Part shown: in pieces, positions 12,870-23,836 of the stretch
Layout of the letters: each line of letters starts with the position of its first letter
How positions within the stretch are numbered: position 1 is the stretch's first letter
From: Eutreptiella sp. 'Long Island Sound 2002'
Taxonomy: Eukaryota; Euglenozoa; Euglenophyceae; Eutreptiales; Eutreptiaceae
Length of the DNA: 64,000 nucleotides
Assembly (NCBI GenBank): GCA_964036045.1
Contig: OZ038385.1
Location: 16,250,240 to 16,314,239 of the forward strand
Direction: 5' to 3'
The notes under the pieces: generated by a model
What the model was told of the DNA's origin: nothing
Databases searched by the model: none
The model's input: the letters and a program-made list of their open reading frames with translations, nothing else
Translations under genes and position numbers: made by a program

Positions 12870-13044
12870 CTGCTCCTTTCCCAGACTCTTGTCGTGCTGC
12901 GACAGCATCGAAAAGATGTCACTGAGGGTGTACTTTTCATTCAAACGGTGTGTGCAGCGTCGCAGCACGTCAATGATCCTGCATGCCAACGCTTGTCGAT
13001 GGCTGTCACAAGCACCATTCAACGGCAGCACAGGAAAGTTTGCC
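12870..13044 (-). CDS. Internal exon of an unrecognised minus-strand gene
   Basis: On the minus strand an acceptor (CGTCTGCAG) ends at 13045 and a donor (GTACTG) begins at 12869, leaving a 175-base open exon. The peptide contains 'HRQALACRIIDVLRRC' and 'LNEKYTLSDIFSMLSQ', amphipathic and probably helical. A further open segment in the same direction at about 12690-12790 contains 'AHKVVHELCQQFLPSRS' and could be the next exon. With 11271-11710 this suggests one gene of at least three exons. Family unknown. Confidence 0.5.
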
Positions 13045-13179
13045 CTGCAGACGAGACCACGCAATGCACAAGAATTTTCAGCGCATGTGCAAAATTGCGG
13101 ACGAACTGCGGACAAACAACACACAAATTGCAGACGGAGGAAAACTGGATCTGGGCTGTTGCGGGGCGGGGGGCGGGGG

Positions 13180-13345
13180 GGCTTGAAGGCTGAACGAGTA
13201 TGCCGGTTCGTACTTTCAGGTGTACGTACGTGTTTGCGTTTTGAGGAGGGCATCCTCCACCTGTGGATAGGTGGGTTGGGTGCCCATCAATTGGGCCTGG
13301 GGAGCAGAGGGTGGGTTCGAAAAAACTGCGAGAGTGCGCAGCCTG
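13180..13345. repeat. Copy 1 of a dispersed repeat family
   Basis: This stretch is similar to about 51255-51490 in direct orientation and to about 43880-43990 in inverted orientation. Shared words include 'gaacgagtatgcc', 'gtgtacgtacg' and 'gtggataggt', in the same order. I saw no clear pol III boxes or tail, so I leave the class open. Confidence 0.6.
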
Positions 13346-13364
13346 CTCGGCTACCCCTGACAAC

Positions 13365-13481
13365 TGGGGAAAAGTAAGTTTCTGCTTCTTCTGCCCCTTG
13401 GCGTCCTTCCCATACCGGCGCCGGCATGCTCCACACAAAGTCGTTCCCAATACCGCGGAGTTTGAAGGGTGCTGGACACCA
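13365..13481 (-). pseudogene. GATA-type zinc-finger second half, exon or gene relic
   Basis: After a minus-strand acceptor (CCACATCAG, ending at 13482) the frame encodes 'TTLCGACRRRYGKDAKGQ'. This resembles the second half of a GATA finger, where LCNACG-x-R-Y follows the loop. The first CxxC half should be in a preceding exon, and I did not find it. A related but decayed copy lies near 12190-12260 on the same strand, where both cysteines are lost. It could be a real exon or a repeat-borne relic. Confidence 0.3.
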
Positions 13482-13889
13482 CTGATGTGGGAAATGTAAG
13501 ACAGGGCCAGGGATTCCGGATCAACCATAGCGCACCAAGCTAGATTCACTCGGGTGGGTGGGCGGACACTATACAAGAAACGCTGCATGATAGCATTTCT
13601 TGGGGAAGAAATGCTGGGGTAGGGGCCCCAGCATTTCTTCCCCAAGAAATGCTATCATGATAGCGTTTCTTTATATCCGCTATCTGAGGCTCACAATTTC
13701 TCAATGAAGAAACGCTATCACCGACCCTGGATGGCAAAACCCACATGGCACAATGGCATCAAGAGGGGTGAACAATTCAAATGAGCTGCGAAACGTCACT
13801 TTGATGAGTATGGTACCCCGCACAACTGGAGGCGGAATGGCTACCATTGTGATTCCCTTCAATCAACATCATGTAGATCAATTACGGCG

Positions 13890-14237
13890 TCATGGCACAA
13901 CTTTCACAAATCCATGAACCATGCCGAGGAACTCGAGCCAACTTGGCACACCGAAGGTGGTAGGTTGCTCGGCAAGCATCACATGACACCGGTTGCAGAG
14001 CAATAGTGTCACGTTTTCGGGGAATTGGCTCATCACACATATAGCATACACCAGGTTCAGCCTTTGGCTTACATTGGCTGCGTTTGGCTTCTTGGCACCT
14101 GTGAAAGGGTTGGGCATGTCCGTGAAGACTTGATTGTTGGCTGCACCCTCCTCGCTAGGTGGGGCTGCAAAAGCTGCTTCACGGTATGCATTGTGGCCTT
14201 CTTCAAGTGAAGTACACACATCCCCCCTTTCAGACAA
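13890..14237 (-). CDS. Zinc-module fragment, downstream exon of element-borne gene
   Basis: The 115-residue frame has a low-complexity acidic/polar N-terminal half, then 'YAICVMSQ', a spacer, 'LLCNRCHVM' and a hydrophobic C-terminus ending 'VHGFVKVVP'. The 'YAI ... CxxCH' arrangement recurs at 24024-24130, where it reads 'CDYAIKKN ... CDICHAV'. The frame may start at an acceptor rather than the ATG. Probably the 3' exon of a gene whose 5' part is 15094-15327. Function unknown; a DNA- or chromatin-associated role is only a guess. Confidence 0.4.
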   Translation of the reverse strand: MSERGDVCTSLEEGHNAYREAAFAAPPSEEGAANNQVFTDMPNPFTGAKKPNAANVSQRLNLVYAICVMSQFPENVTLLLCNRCHVMLAEQPTTFGVPSWLEFLGMVHGFVKVVP

Positions 14238-14510
14238 TTGGGTGGGAGGAAACTCTTCGGGGGTGTTCCTAGCCGCGGCTAGCCGCGGCTGGGTGGGTTG
14301 ACCCCCCCCACCCCTCCCCCCCCCCCCTCCCCCCCCGGTGGCTGGCCACGGCTGGCCAAAAATGGCTGGGGGGAAATTTGGCCAAAATCAAGGAAAATGA
14401 AGAAAAAACGGACACACTTGGGGTCCCTACGGGTGCAAGCCATCCCCTTTTGACTTGTGGCTATGTATGCTAGTGCATTTGGGGCCACTAGGTTGTGCCA
14501 CTAGGCCTCT

Positions 14511-14660
14511 TTTCAACACAAAGTTTTTTTTTCCACACAAAATTTTTTTCAGCACAAAATTTTTGAACACCAAATTTTTGAACACAAAAATTGTTGTGTT
14601 GAACAAAAAGTTTTACGTTGAAAATTTTTTTTGTGTTGGACACATCATCATCATCATGTG
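14511..14660. repeat. A/T-rich degenerate short tandem repeats
   Basis: Runs of T alternate with 'aacacaaaa' words at about 15-bp spacing. No gene or RNA is visible. Confidence 0.6.
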
Positions 14661-15010
14661 ATCTTGAGAGCAGGCAAAATGCAAGGCCCAACACAATATG
14701 GTGGCTAGGTGGCTAGGTGGTTGGGTGGCTGGGTGGCTGGGCGGCTAGCTAGGTGGCTGCGTGGCTGGGTGGCTGGGTGGCCGGATGGCTAGAGTGATGT
14801 GATGCGATGTGATCTTGAGAGCACAGGCAAAGAGGCAAAATGCAAAAATGCAAGGCCCAACCCAATATGGTGGCTGAATGGCTAGGTGGCTAGGTGGCAA
14901 GGTGGCTGGCTAGGTGGCTGGGTGGCTGGGTGGCTGGGTGGCTGGGTGGCCGGGTGGCTGGGTGGCCGGGTGGCTGGGCGGCCGGCTGGCCGGGTGGCTG
15001 GGCGGCTAGA
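14661..15010. repeat. GGCTGGGT minisatellite with a duplicated leader
   Basis: Two arrays of an 8-bp unit (GGCTGGGT/GGCTAGGT), about 14699-14797 and 14868-15005. Each is preceded by a copy of the same leader containing 'GATCTTGAGAGCA' and 'GCAAGGCCCAAC', so a segment of about 150 bp is duplicated. The array ends in a C run at 15008. Confidence 0.85.
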
Positions 15011-15093
15011 GCCCCCCCCCCCCCCCTCCCCACCCCCTCCCCCCCACTGACCGGAACACGCCCTTCATAATCATCCTCTTCATCACGCAAAGA

Positions 15094-15327
15094 TTAATCC
15101 ACGGAAACATTCAACACATCAGCCGAATGCGAGCTGAGCAAATCTTCATCAGAGATGGTAAGTACACTTGCTTCTCGAGGTGCAAAAATTGGTGGTGAAT
15201 TAGGTTCCACTTTCATGGCTACAGCTTCCTTTGCCGGTGGTTGACAAGATTCTGCTTTCACTGCTGTGAATATCCTAAAAGTGGATGAGATAGCGTTTCT
15301 TGGGGAAGGAATGCTATCACCAATCAA
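15094..15327 (-). CDS. SIM-like acidic fragment, upstream exon of element-borne gene
   Basis: The minus-strand frame encodes 'AMKVEPNSPPIFAPRE' followed by 'VLTISDEDL' and ends soon after. The hydrophobic-then-acidic stretch resembles a SUMO-interacting motif. The locus at 24150-24550 has the same order: KAEPS, FAPPK, then a hydrophobic segment 'IVIDLTEEE'. I read the two as diverged copies of one gene family. The N-terminus lies inside the inverted repeat, so the true start is uncertain. Confidence 0.4.
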   Translation of the reverse strand: MIGDSIPSPRNAISSTFRIFTAVKAESCQPPAKEAVAMKVEPNSPPIFAPREASVLTISDEDLLSSHSADVLNVSVD

Positions 15328-15657
15328 GAAATGCTATCATGAAATGCTATCAACTAGCATTTCTTCATGAAGAAATGCTATCTGCCACTAGGGTCGGTGA
15401 TAGCGTTTCTTCATTGAGAAATTGTGAGCCAGATAGCAGATATAAGAATTTGGTGCTGCTTCAGGACATGACTTGAAGACTACTTTTCACAAACCTTTCA
15501 CCGGGACGAGTCACGTGACAGGTTTCACCTATACGCTTCATCCGCCCACTTCCATTGTGCACAAAAGCCACATGGGCACACCAAGTGTTACCCACCAGTG
15601 CACCGGGGGGGGGGGGGGGCAGGCTTTCCTGCTATCGCGCCAGATGCGCAGGCGCGA

Positions 15658-15712
15658 GGCGAACACCCACACACCCACACACCCACACACACCCACACAC
15701 ATACACACACAC
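15658..15712. repeat. CA-rich microsatellite
   Basis: (CACACAC)n with interspersed CCC triplets. Overlapping frames on both strands are artefacts of the repeat. Confidence 0.85.
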
Positions 15713-16858
15713 CTCACATCTTCCTTGGCTGTGCATGTCGACGCCTTTTTCCGCCGTTTGTGTCCGTTCTGCGACGCCGCCGCCGCACGCTTCGCAGTCG
15801 TCCGCTGATGACAAACACCGCACAGCGAGGCCGGAGAGATGCGCTGCCTAATGGACATGTCCGTCTGATGATTCTGTGTTGACTGGTGCTTGCTTGCTCG
15901 TGATCGTTGGGCTCACCCTTGCCTTTCGGTGTCTCAATGCCAATGATCCGCCACGGCTCAAATGCAGTCCCAAGTGCCACGAACATAAGTTTGTGAACCA
16001 ACGGTTGGTCACTTCACCTTCTTTGGTTGGGGGTTACCACCTACCGTGGGCCGTTCGATCCCACCCTCGCCAAGGGTGGCTGTCTAGGGCTCGCAGGGGT
16101 ACCCTGTCACCGGTCTAGAGGGGTGGGGCGAACGATGTCTGTGGGAGCCGGGTGCCTCCACCCATCCGGCTGTGGTGGGATGAGGGATGATGGACGGTGG
16201 AGTTTTTGCATTTTTCACAAACTGCGTGGTGATGGGTGCAACAATGTCGACGAATACTTTCTAATTTTTATACTTCCGATACCTCCCAACGAGAACCTTT
16301 GGGGCCGTTTCACGAACTTGACGGTAATCGTCAATCTCTTTGCACCCCAATGTCCCACCCTGCATGGGCGACCCACCCTCCGTCCTACAAGGTCATGATG
16401 GTGGGTTTTGGTGTTCCGTGTCATCATCTTCATCATCTTTTTTTCCCGTTATGTACAATGGATTCTATTTTGGGTTTTTTTGTAGGTTTTTTTTTTGAGT
16501 CGTATCAGTTTAAAATCACACTGCTATCGGCACAGCTCACGACACCTTCGAATGCGGTGAGGGAAGCTTTTGCTCTCCTCCCAAAGTGCTGATCGCTTCG
16601 TGACATGAAATCAATCGGGTTATGCGTTGTTCAAGTGCGGCTAGATTTTCATGAGGTGCTGAACTTGGTCCCTGATGGGGACATACTAATGATATTCCCA
16701 AATCCCTTCTTTACTACCACCATCACCCCCCTTGACAATGTGAACCATGGTAGCGTGTGTGACATTTGGCGCGAGTGTTTTTTGCAGTCGGCGCGCATCC
16801 GTTTTTGCCGTTTTAGATTGTTGGGGTGTTCGTTGACGTTCGTTTGGAGAGTTCGTTA
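15713..16858. other. No supported gene
   Basis: Open frames of 60-120 codons occur on both strands. A minus-strand one at 15714-16001 contains 'ALGTAFEPWRIIGIETP' and then becomes Arg-rich. It could be an exon, but I see no domain or convincing splice pair. Confidence 0.4.
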
Positions 16859-17305
16859 TTATCGGCTCGACATGGGCCTTTGGACTTGTGCGTTGTGATG
16901 AGTTGTGGAGAAGGGAGGACATGACTTGTGGAGGCACGAGACCTGTTTAGCTGTCCCATGCTTGGGACAACCAGTGAACTCCCCGTCGCGGTTGGTGCTG
17001 CTCAAGGGACAGCCTACCGTGGAGCACTTGACGGACATGTCGACCATACCCGGCAGTCGACAAGCACCGCAACACTCTCGTTCATCGGAGCCCAAGTACC
17101 CGTACCGGGCCCGTTTGCCGGATCCACACCCGCAAAAGGGCCCTTGCAGGTTGATCTCGCCGCTGTGCTTGCACTTCGTGCAATGCTCCTTCGAGCCTTG
17201 AGGGGGGCCAAACCGTTTCCACAACCCGAAACCGCAATCGCAAGCTCCGCATTTATTTTGTGGGTTTGGTCCAGTCTCCTTCGACTTCATCCGCTCACAT
17301 GTCAC
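16859..17305 (-). CDS. EsV-1-7 cysteine-repeat protein
   Basis: The 148-residue frame is Cys/Gly rich. It contains three consecutive repeats of the EsV-1-7 kind (paired cysteines, an aromatic-glycine segment, then C-x2-C/H and an x-GMVD-like tail). The clearest is the middle one, with 'CGCGSGKRARYGYLGSDE', 'CCGACRLPGMVDM' and the next 'KCSTVGC'. The first repeat has 'WKRFGPPQGS' and 'CTKCKH'; the third has 'CPKHG'. The family is known from Ectocarpus (the IMM developmental regulator) and its virus EsV-1, and from some other algae and protists. Its molecular role is thought to be metal binding and is otherwise unclear. The frame ends in a poorly conserved tail. The start is the first ATG, and an upstream exon is possible. 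Confidence 0.65.
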   Translation of the reverse strand: MTCERMKSKETGPNPQNKCGACDCGFGLWKRFGPPQGSKEHCTKCKHSGEINLQGPFCGCGSGKRARYGYLGSDERECCGACRLPGMVDMSVKCSTVGCPLSSTNRDGEFTGCPKHGTAKQVSCLHKSCPPFSTTHHNAQVQRPMSSR

Positions 17306-17691
17306 ATTGCAAGAGATGTTGCGGTAGCCCTAATGCTATGCGAAACAACGATAATGTCGGGGCATTGAATGGTAGACCATTCAATGGGACCGTGTATGCG
17401 GCTGTTCATGCCTATTGCGGTTTCCTCGGTTAGATGACATCGGTGGTGGGTGCCTTGCACTGTGAGGTGTCCCTGATCAATGGCAACTTTCTATGTCGTA
17501 AGTATGATGTATGGCAGTTGATGTCCACACCATGCGTGTGATGTGTTCTACACTACCAACCCAAAACCTCTTTAGCGGGCAATGCAGGCAAGCGCGACAA
17601 ATCAACAAGAGTGGCTGCGCCTGTTGTTTGCATTGTGGGTATCATCAATAGTAGTTGCCTTTTACGCTATCGCTTTACGTCATGTGTGGCG

Positions 17692-18254
17692 GTTGCTATT
17701 TACATTGTGGGTGTCACCAATGGCGGTCCCCGAATCATGCAGGCCCCGAGCCCAAATTCACGCACACCTTGTGCAAACATGGGGCTGTATCACCCCCGGG
17801 CCTTATTGTGGGCTGGTTGACCATCGACACGTGCAAATTCGTGGGCTCGGAAAGCACTTGTAATATCCACCTAATTTCGCATCCGCGATTGTGCGTGGGC
17901 GCCAAACGCGGTAAGCCGCGTCCTCCCAAAAAAGTCATGAGGTGAGTTCCCCGAAGAAAAAATATTGGTGTTCGGTGGAGAATTTGAAGCTTAGGGTTTG
18001 GCAACAAGGAACGTCATTGTTCCCTTGTTTCACGCACTAGGGTGATGGTATGTGCGTATGCACGAACCCTTAACATGATCCCCAACAACACAAACCAAAG
18101 TTATGGCAAATCTCTTCTTAAGATCCCTCATCCGAGGGAGATTTTGCGATGCGGCCCATTTGTGTAGTACGATGAGTGAGAATAACCCCGGCCGCCTCGG
18201 GGCCCGCATGATTCGGGGACCGCCATTGATGACACCCACAATGCAAATAGCAAC
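17692..18254. repeat. Inverted repeat, arms about 59 bp
   Basis: Arms 17692-17750 and 18196-18254 are reverse complements with a few mismatches, sharing 'TGGCGGTCCCCGAATCATGC'. A third partial copy ('TTTGCATTGTGGGTATCATC') lies at about 17628-17650. This could be a foldback element of about 0.6 kb. Confidence 0.7.
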
Positions 18255-19431
18255 ACGATGGGTGAGAATGACCCATTGTGCATTGAGACATGTTTGGCGG
18301 CACACACGGCGTTTTCGTTGCACATTTCAATTGCATCCCTTTACTTGTGAAATAGCTACCTACCTTGGGGATTTTATCTTGGTACCGCCATGAGAACTCA
18401 TTAGTAGAGTTGTAAGACGGTATTGGCAATCTGATGTTCTTTCCAATCCAATCCACAAGCAACCACATGTAACCCCTGGGTAACCGAGAACATTCTAAGA
18501 CGACGGACATTGCATAGCACAGAACGACCACTTCGACAATCCAACCATGGAACGAGGGCAAGCAAAAGCACTAAATCCTAATGTTGTAAAGAGCCGTAGG
18601 AGTGCATCAACGCAATTCCTTGGAGCTCCTCGAGGACACTTGGGTGTACGTGAATGCGTTCACCATCCATCTCCCCATAAGTCATATCCCGCGGTCCTCA
18701 CCATCTCAGTCCTAGTCGAAAAGTTTTGACCATTTCGGTGCCCGAACCCACCATGTGCATCGGATGTGTGCAAAGTATGACCATCACGATTTTTCATTTT
18801 GGGATGTTTAGCGTGTCCGCGCTTTGACCATGACGGGGTTAGGGACCAATATTTTTCGCCATTGACGCCGCCGATCTCGTCCAAACACTCTCAAGACTTG
18901 GATGCGTCAGCCCCCCGTATGGGGATAGCATAAACACCGCATAACACAACGATAACTTGCCTGGGTGAGATATACGCTTCACTTCATATTCTCAACACCC
19001 TGAAAAGGTCCTGAAAGGGGGCGTATTGGCAAGACGTGGCCCAGAAGTTGCAGTCGCACCTCAATCGGTCCTCAAGCTACCGTGCCATGTCGCAGCCGAA
19101 GCACCTGCTAAGAATTTCGTTTGATGTTCAACGAGATAACTATTTTCTGCTCATTCTTTGCTGTGTTTGTGTTTGACTCCCCTGTCCGTGTAACGTTACT
19201 GAATGCGTTGGTCAAGACACGTTCACCCTTCCAGGAAGGCATGGTTCGCCAATTGCCAGAGAAGGGGCAGGGTTATACCGAGTGCTGGCATCCACGACCA
19301 CCCGAATTACACCCAATACTGAGAAATGGTAGTTCGAGAATTGGGTATATGCGCGCGCGACAGAAGAGTCGAGCCTTGCATGATTTATCGACAGCAATGG
19401 CGTGGAATATGCAGCTTTTTGTTACTTGATG

Positions 19432-19582
19432 CCTAATAGGAATTCCTCCTTCCCGGGTTCGTAATATCTTTTGAAGTGACGGTTTTACTTTAGAGACTAA
19501 CAGAGTGAAACGGATACCTAATAAGAATTCAGCCTTCCCAAGCTCGTAATATCTTTTGAAGTGACGGCTTTGGGTTAGAGTG
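19432..19582. repeat. 85-bp tandem duplication
   Basis: Two adjacent copies share 'CGTAATATCTTTTGAAGTGA' and flanking words, with scattered substitutions. No coding content. Confidence 0.8.
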
Positions 19583-20005
19583 AAACGTCCAAAAACTAGA
19601 AACAAAACTAGTAACCTCTGAGCAGCCCCCCGTCCCTACCCCACCTGGCCACTTTTTTTTGTTGTGTGTGAAATACTGTGGCCTTTGTGGCTATTGTTAT
19701 GGGCGCAAGCCGTTTCAATCTTCTTGCATAACGTTGCCCATGGAAAATTGTACGCCGTAGTAAAGGAGAATACATCAAAAAATTCCTAATTCTTCGTCCC
19801 GAATGATGCAGCAGCTGGCGATTGGCCATTGATTGGCCGTAGCTGGTCTTCACCACAGGATTGGAACTCAAGCCTTAGGAAAGGAGATCCACATGCTTGG
19901 CATAAAAAGGTGCGTTGCACCGGCGTCAGTCAGACATCAAGGGCACAAAACTTTGAAAAGGGGACATTGCTGGACATTCGGGCGGGTACATTGATGGCCA
20001 TGTTA

Positions 20006-22601
20006 GGACCCGTCTTTTTTTCTAATCGTGAAGCTGTAGCTTCAGAGGGGGGGGGGGCGGGTTGGGGCCGGCTTCACAGCTGGAGAAATTTGTGCAATGC
20101 CAAATTTGGACCTGATTTGGCGGATTTGGGGCCTGTGGTGGCGGCGCGCTCCCTGCCTTCGGCGGCGCGCTCACAGCAGGCCAGCCCATCGACGGCCTTA
20201 ACAACGATGCTAATAGTGTTAGTTCTATCCAATTGCCAATTAGGACACGATTCGGAAACAAGGGTGACTCCGGTGGATGATAGAAGGCCTGGAGTTAAGG
20301 ATCTGGCTAAACCCTGGTGTGGTGCCTCAGCCCACACCGGCTGTCCCCCTTGGGTGCCTCAATGCACTTGGGAGGGGACTGGTACACGTTAATGGGCGCA
20401 TTTGCTTCGGCTTTTGCCACGCCTACGTGTATGGGGGATCACAAGTCCCTTGAAGCCGGAGGAGCCCGAGTGGAAGATGAGTGGACTAGGAGGCAACTGA
20501 GGTAGGCGCACCGTTGTTAAGGTACGAATGGGTGGATGCTCTGCAACATGACTCATGCGAGTGCCACAATTGTACGATTCTGCCTCAAATGCCTTGCTGA
20601 ATTCTGAGCTGCAATAGCATTCACCATGTGAGTGCCACACAATGCACAATTGTCTCAAGTTGCAGGATTTGTCTTGATTTGTTTTGAAGTGCACTGGTGT
20701 TGATTCCGTATATGAATGCACAGCCTTGCTTTGATTTTGGTTGTAGACTTCGTAGAAGCCTTCCACTCTGCCTTGTGTTTTTGTTGGATTCCGATTTGCG
20801 TTGCATTGCTATGGCATCTAAAATCGGCGACGTCAGCCGTGCGACCCGGGCCTCCCTACTGCGCGCGAACGGTGTTTATTGATTGTAGGAAGGTGCGCCT
20901 TTGCTTCACTTTTGTTTGTAGAGGTCGTAGGAGCCTCGCACAAGGAGTGGTTTTTTTCCTGTGTACTAGTGAGCAGATGATACAATTAGATTTGCAGTGC
21001 ATGTCAAAACGGCGACGTCAACAAAGTGCGCTAGTGGCTTTTAATGTGGTCCAACGTTGTTCATTTGTTGTACGAAGGCACGCCCCTGCTTTAGTTTTGG
21101 TTGTAGAGGTGCCGAGAGCCTTGCGCTATGAGTTGTTTCACATTTCCACACAAATCCATGGTCCGACAGCCTTTTTGCCTTTTGCCACATATGGACAAGT
21201 TCATCGTGAGAACCAAGGTAACCAAGCCACCCCGGCCTTTACCTTTGCTCGCTTCGGGGGCCCTTCAACTTCGCAAGAATTTTGACTCTTTGGTTCCTAT
21301 CCCCAAGGTGCATCCCAAGTTCTTGCCCCAAAAAACGAGCTCACCAAAATATTCGGAGGCTATAGCTGCCTTCTGCCACTTCAAGAGGAAAGTCGGGGAG
21401 CATGAAAATTTACGGTCTTGGCAAATGGAGTTCCAATTGATGTGGAATGAGGGCAAAGCTGATTTACCCGCGTTGCTTCAGCAATTTGAAAAGAGTGCAC
21501 GTGAAAAGTTGGACACGCAGGCTTCGGATCTTTTGCTTGAGGTTTCGGGCCGGCAACATTTGTGATGCCGAATCATGCCACCATTGTACCAAGGTCCGCC
21601 AAAAGTGGAGGGACGTCACCCCCGACCCTTTGCCAAAGGTTCCCAAGTTTCTGGACCCCGTGGAGGGGAGTGCGGGTTTGGAGGGTCATTTCCCTACATA
21701 TTTGGAGTCCATTGATGCATGTCGCGAGCTCCCCGAGGGTATCCCACTTGCGAAAGGGGAAAGTGTGTTTGTCTGCCCTTTGTGTCCATGTTGGAAGACC
21801 CTCAAACACGCCACTTTGAAGCGACACATGCGAGTGGTGCATGGACGGTCCAAACGCAACCTCTCCCAAAAGCCCCCGCCCAAAAGGGCCAAAAGGGCCA
21901 AAGCCTACCGGGAAGTAGATAAGGTTGTCCCTCACAAGCGCCGCGGGGAAGAAGAGAGTGAAGGGGAGGACGAGGCAGAGGTAGAGGCCATTGTTGGGAA
22001 AGCGATGCGGGATGGGTTGGTGCATTATGTAGTTCGGTGGAAAGGGTATGGGGAGGGGGATGACACAGAGGAGCCCGCAGAGTCATTGCGCCATTGTCAG
22101 GAGTTGGTAGATGCATATGAGAGAGAAAATGGTGATGAGACCATGTATGAGCCTGAAAGGATCATCAAATCAGTAAAAAGGCGCGGGAAGGTGCATTATC
22201 AAGTGCGCTGGAAGGGGTTTGGGGCAGAGAGCGACACCGTCGAACCGGAGGGTAACCTGCCGCCGTGGCTTCTTGAGCAGTTCAGGTGTGATTCAGGTGT
22301 CGTTGACATTTAGATAACTCCATTGGATGTCTACTGTTGTTTCCAGTCGTTGAGGTGACTCCGACGCAAATGATCAATGAGGTCACACTTTGGTGTCCAT
22401 TAATGCTTCAATTGCTTGTGTTTTGTTTGTGGGTTCCAAAAGGGAGGGCGTTTTCATGTGCAACACTGGTTAGTAAAGGAATACGCAAAGCTGGTAGGCA
22501 ACCACTTGCAGATTTGGTCGGGCAGCTTCACCGGGAGGGGGGGGGGGGGGGTCTTGGCCTTCTGAAGCTACAGCTTCAGGTTTTGAAAAAAAGACGGGTC
22601 C
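20006..22601. mobile_element. DNA-transposon-like element with TIRs and TTA target duplication
   Basis: The 5' end GGACCCGTCTTTTTTTC (20006-20022) is the reverse complement of 22585-22601. A second inverted block, GAAGCTGTAGCTTCAG (20030-20045), matches 22562-22577. The trinucleotide TTA flanks both ends (20003-20005 and 22602-22604), as expected for a 3-bp target duplication. TTA/TAA duplications are typical of PIF/Harbinger transposons, but I found no DDE transposase, so the superfamily is not established. The cargo is a plus-strand zinc-finger/chromodomain gene. The 5' part holds three imperfect copies (about 20720, 20890 and 21075) of a segment of about 60 bp containing 'GTTGTAGA', upstream of that gene. 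Confidence 0.65.
21191..22313 (+). pseudogene. C2H2 zinc-finger, double-chromodomain protein, frame broken
   Basis: The first frame starts at ATG 21191 (MDKFIVRT...) and ends at 21565. The second frame, open from 21447 to 22313, carries the rest. The change occurs near 21545, by a one-base shift or an unannotated intron. Visible parts in order: basic N-terminus; 'CDAESCHHC' cysteine cluster just after the junction; a C2H2 finger with 'FVCPLCPCW' and 'LKRHMRVVHG'; a basic KRAKRAK stretch; chromodomain 1 with 'HYVVRWKGYG'; chromodomain 2 with 'YEPERIIKS' and 'HYQVRWKGFG'; stop soon after. Chromodomains bind methylated histone tails and are used by some transposons to choose insertion sites. A tethering or silencing-evasion role for this element is inference. 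Confidence 0.6.
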
Positions 22602-22604
22602 TTA

Positions 22605-23164
22605 CTGTCTACGACAATCGTAGCGTTAGCAACAATGCAAAGCGAAGTATCCATCAAACTATCGCTTTTGTGTATTGTGTGAAATTAGGGAAGCAAAGAA
22701 CTTTTTATTGGGACATCACGTGCATGGATAAGCTGCTCTCAAGCTTGCCGGCATCGGTGAAATATGATATCATAAACTTCACGCCGGCAAGTAAGTCAAC
22801 ATCAGATTCGAGTAACGAAGGCAAACGGTATGTCCGCCCACACCAAATGTTGCCATGTACACTTCTCCATCTTTCTTTTATCTCTTTGGGGGTGCCCACC
22901 GCCTGCGACCGCCTGCAACGGCTTGAGAAAATTTTCGTACACGTCTACCGGTGGCATGACCCATACTCCCTCCCTTGCTCCCTCGGGCCCGCCCACCCAC
23001 CCTCCCTCCGTCCCCTATAGTGTGCCATGCAATGGCCCATTGATGGAAAGGCATATCACAATTGGCTCTTGCACTAAATAGTAGCATTGGCAATGGCTCG
23101 TTGCCTCCTTGTCAACACAAGTGGTTGGAGGCAGCGAACCTTGGCCTTTTGCTGCTTGGCACGA
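22605..23164. other. No gene seen
   Basis: Short overlapping frames only; no domain or splice-bounded exon. Confidence 0.45.
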
Positions 23165-23463
23165 TCAGCGCACCTTGTTAGCTTCCACTAGGTTTGAGGT
23201 GTAGTCACTATCAACACTTACTTCACCATGTGATGCAGCAATCCCACCCTCCACATTGTTGTTTTGAGGTGCACTTGAGCTAGAGGTTGAACTAAAGCTA
23301 GAACTTGAACTAGAGCTGGAGCTTGAACTAGAGCTTACGTTGGAGGTAGAAGCAGCGGGCTTAGATGCCCTTTGTTTCTCCTGAATGTGTGGGTCGTGTC
23401 GCCAAGGACCCACTGGTGTCCAGATCACATGCTGTTTTAGCTGTGGAGCCTCTGCCGTGCATG
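23165..23463 (-). CDS. Poly-serine exon fragment, possibly 3' end of minus-strand gene
   Basis: The minus-strand frame contains 'HVIWTPVGPWRHDPHIQE', then a run of about twenty serines broken by few residues, then 'VSVDSDYTSNLVEANKVR' and a stop. The open frame continues at its N-terminal side into the inverted-repeat arm at 23471, so the true exon start is unknown. It lies downstream of the zinc-module fragment 24024-24550 and could belong to the same gene. Confidence 0.3.
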
Positions 23464-23754
23464 CTTGCATTATATCCGTGGCATAGGCCCGAGGATATCC
23501 GGAGATATCCGTGGTGTATGACCCGGGATATCGCAACGGTGATATCCTGGGTTATATACCATAGATATCTGCGGATATCCCGGGTCAACTCCCTCAAAAC
23601 TCAATAATGTGCGTGTTCGCAAAATGCTTGTGCGTGTTTGACAAGCTCATACTTCTGGAACGGACGCAAATGGAATGCTACCAAGTTGATACGCACCTTC
23701 ATATAGGAGGTGGCCCACGATTTCGTGTTGCCAAAAGCTTGTTAGAAAACACAG

Positions 23755-23836
23755 CACAACACCACACCACACACCACACACCACACCACACCACACCACA
23801 CCACACCACACCACACCACACCACACCACAACACCC
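23755..23836. repeat. (CACAC/CACCA)n microsatellite
   Basis: A run of ACACC/ACACACC units; the frames across it are artefacts. Confidence 0.9.

Larger units (their letters stand above)
13672..15446. mobile_element. Element bounded by 55-60-bp inverted repeats
   Basis: Positions 13672-13730 and 15388-15446 are near-perfect reverse complements, both containing 'CACAATTTCTCAATGAAGAA' or its complement. Inside both ends lie further hairpins built from the word 'gatagc(a/g)tttctt', for example 13586-13665 and 15289-15380. Between them are two minus-strand coding-like fragments, an A/T-rich block and a GGCTGGGT minisatellite. This fits a non-autonomous DNA transposon carrying a gene or gene fragment. 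I could not define a target duplication. Confidence 0.6.
17306..20002. other. Gene-poor stretch with inverted and tandem repeats
   Basis: I found no domain-bearing ORF. A short plus-strand segment at 17860-17943 encodes a basic AT-hook-like 'AKRGKPRPPKK' directly before a donor (GTGAGTT), so one small exon is possible. The remainder carries the inverted repeat at 17692-18254 and the 85-bp tandem at 19432-19582. Confidence 0.5.
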
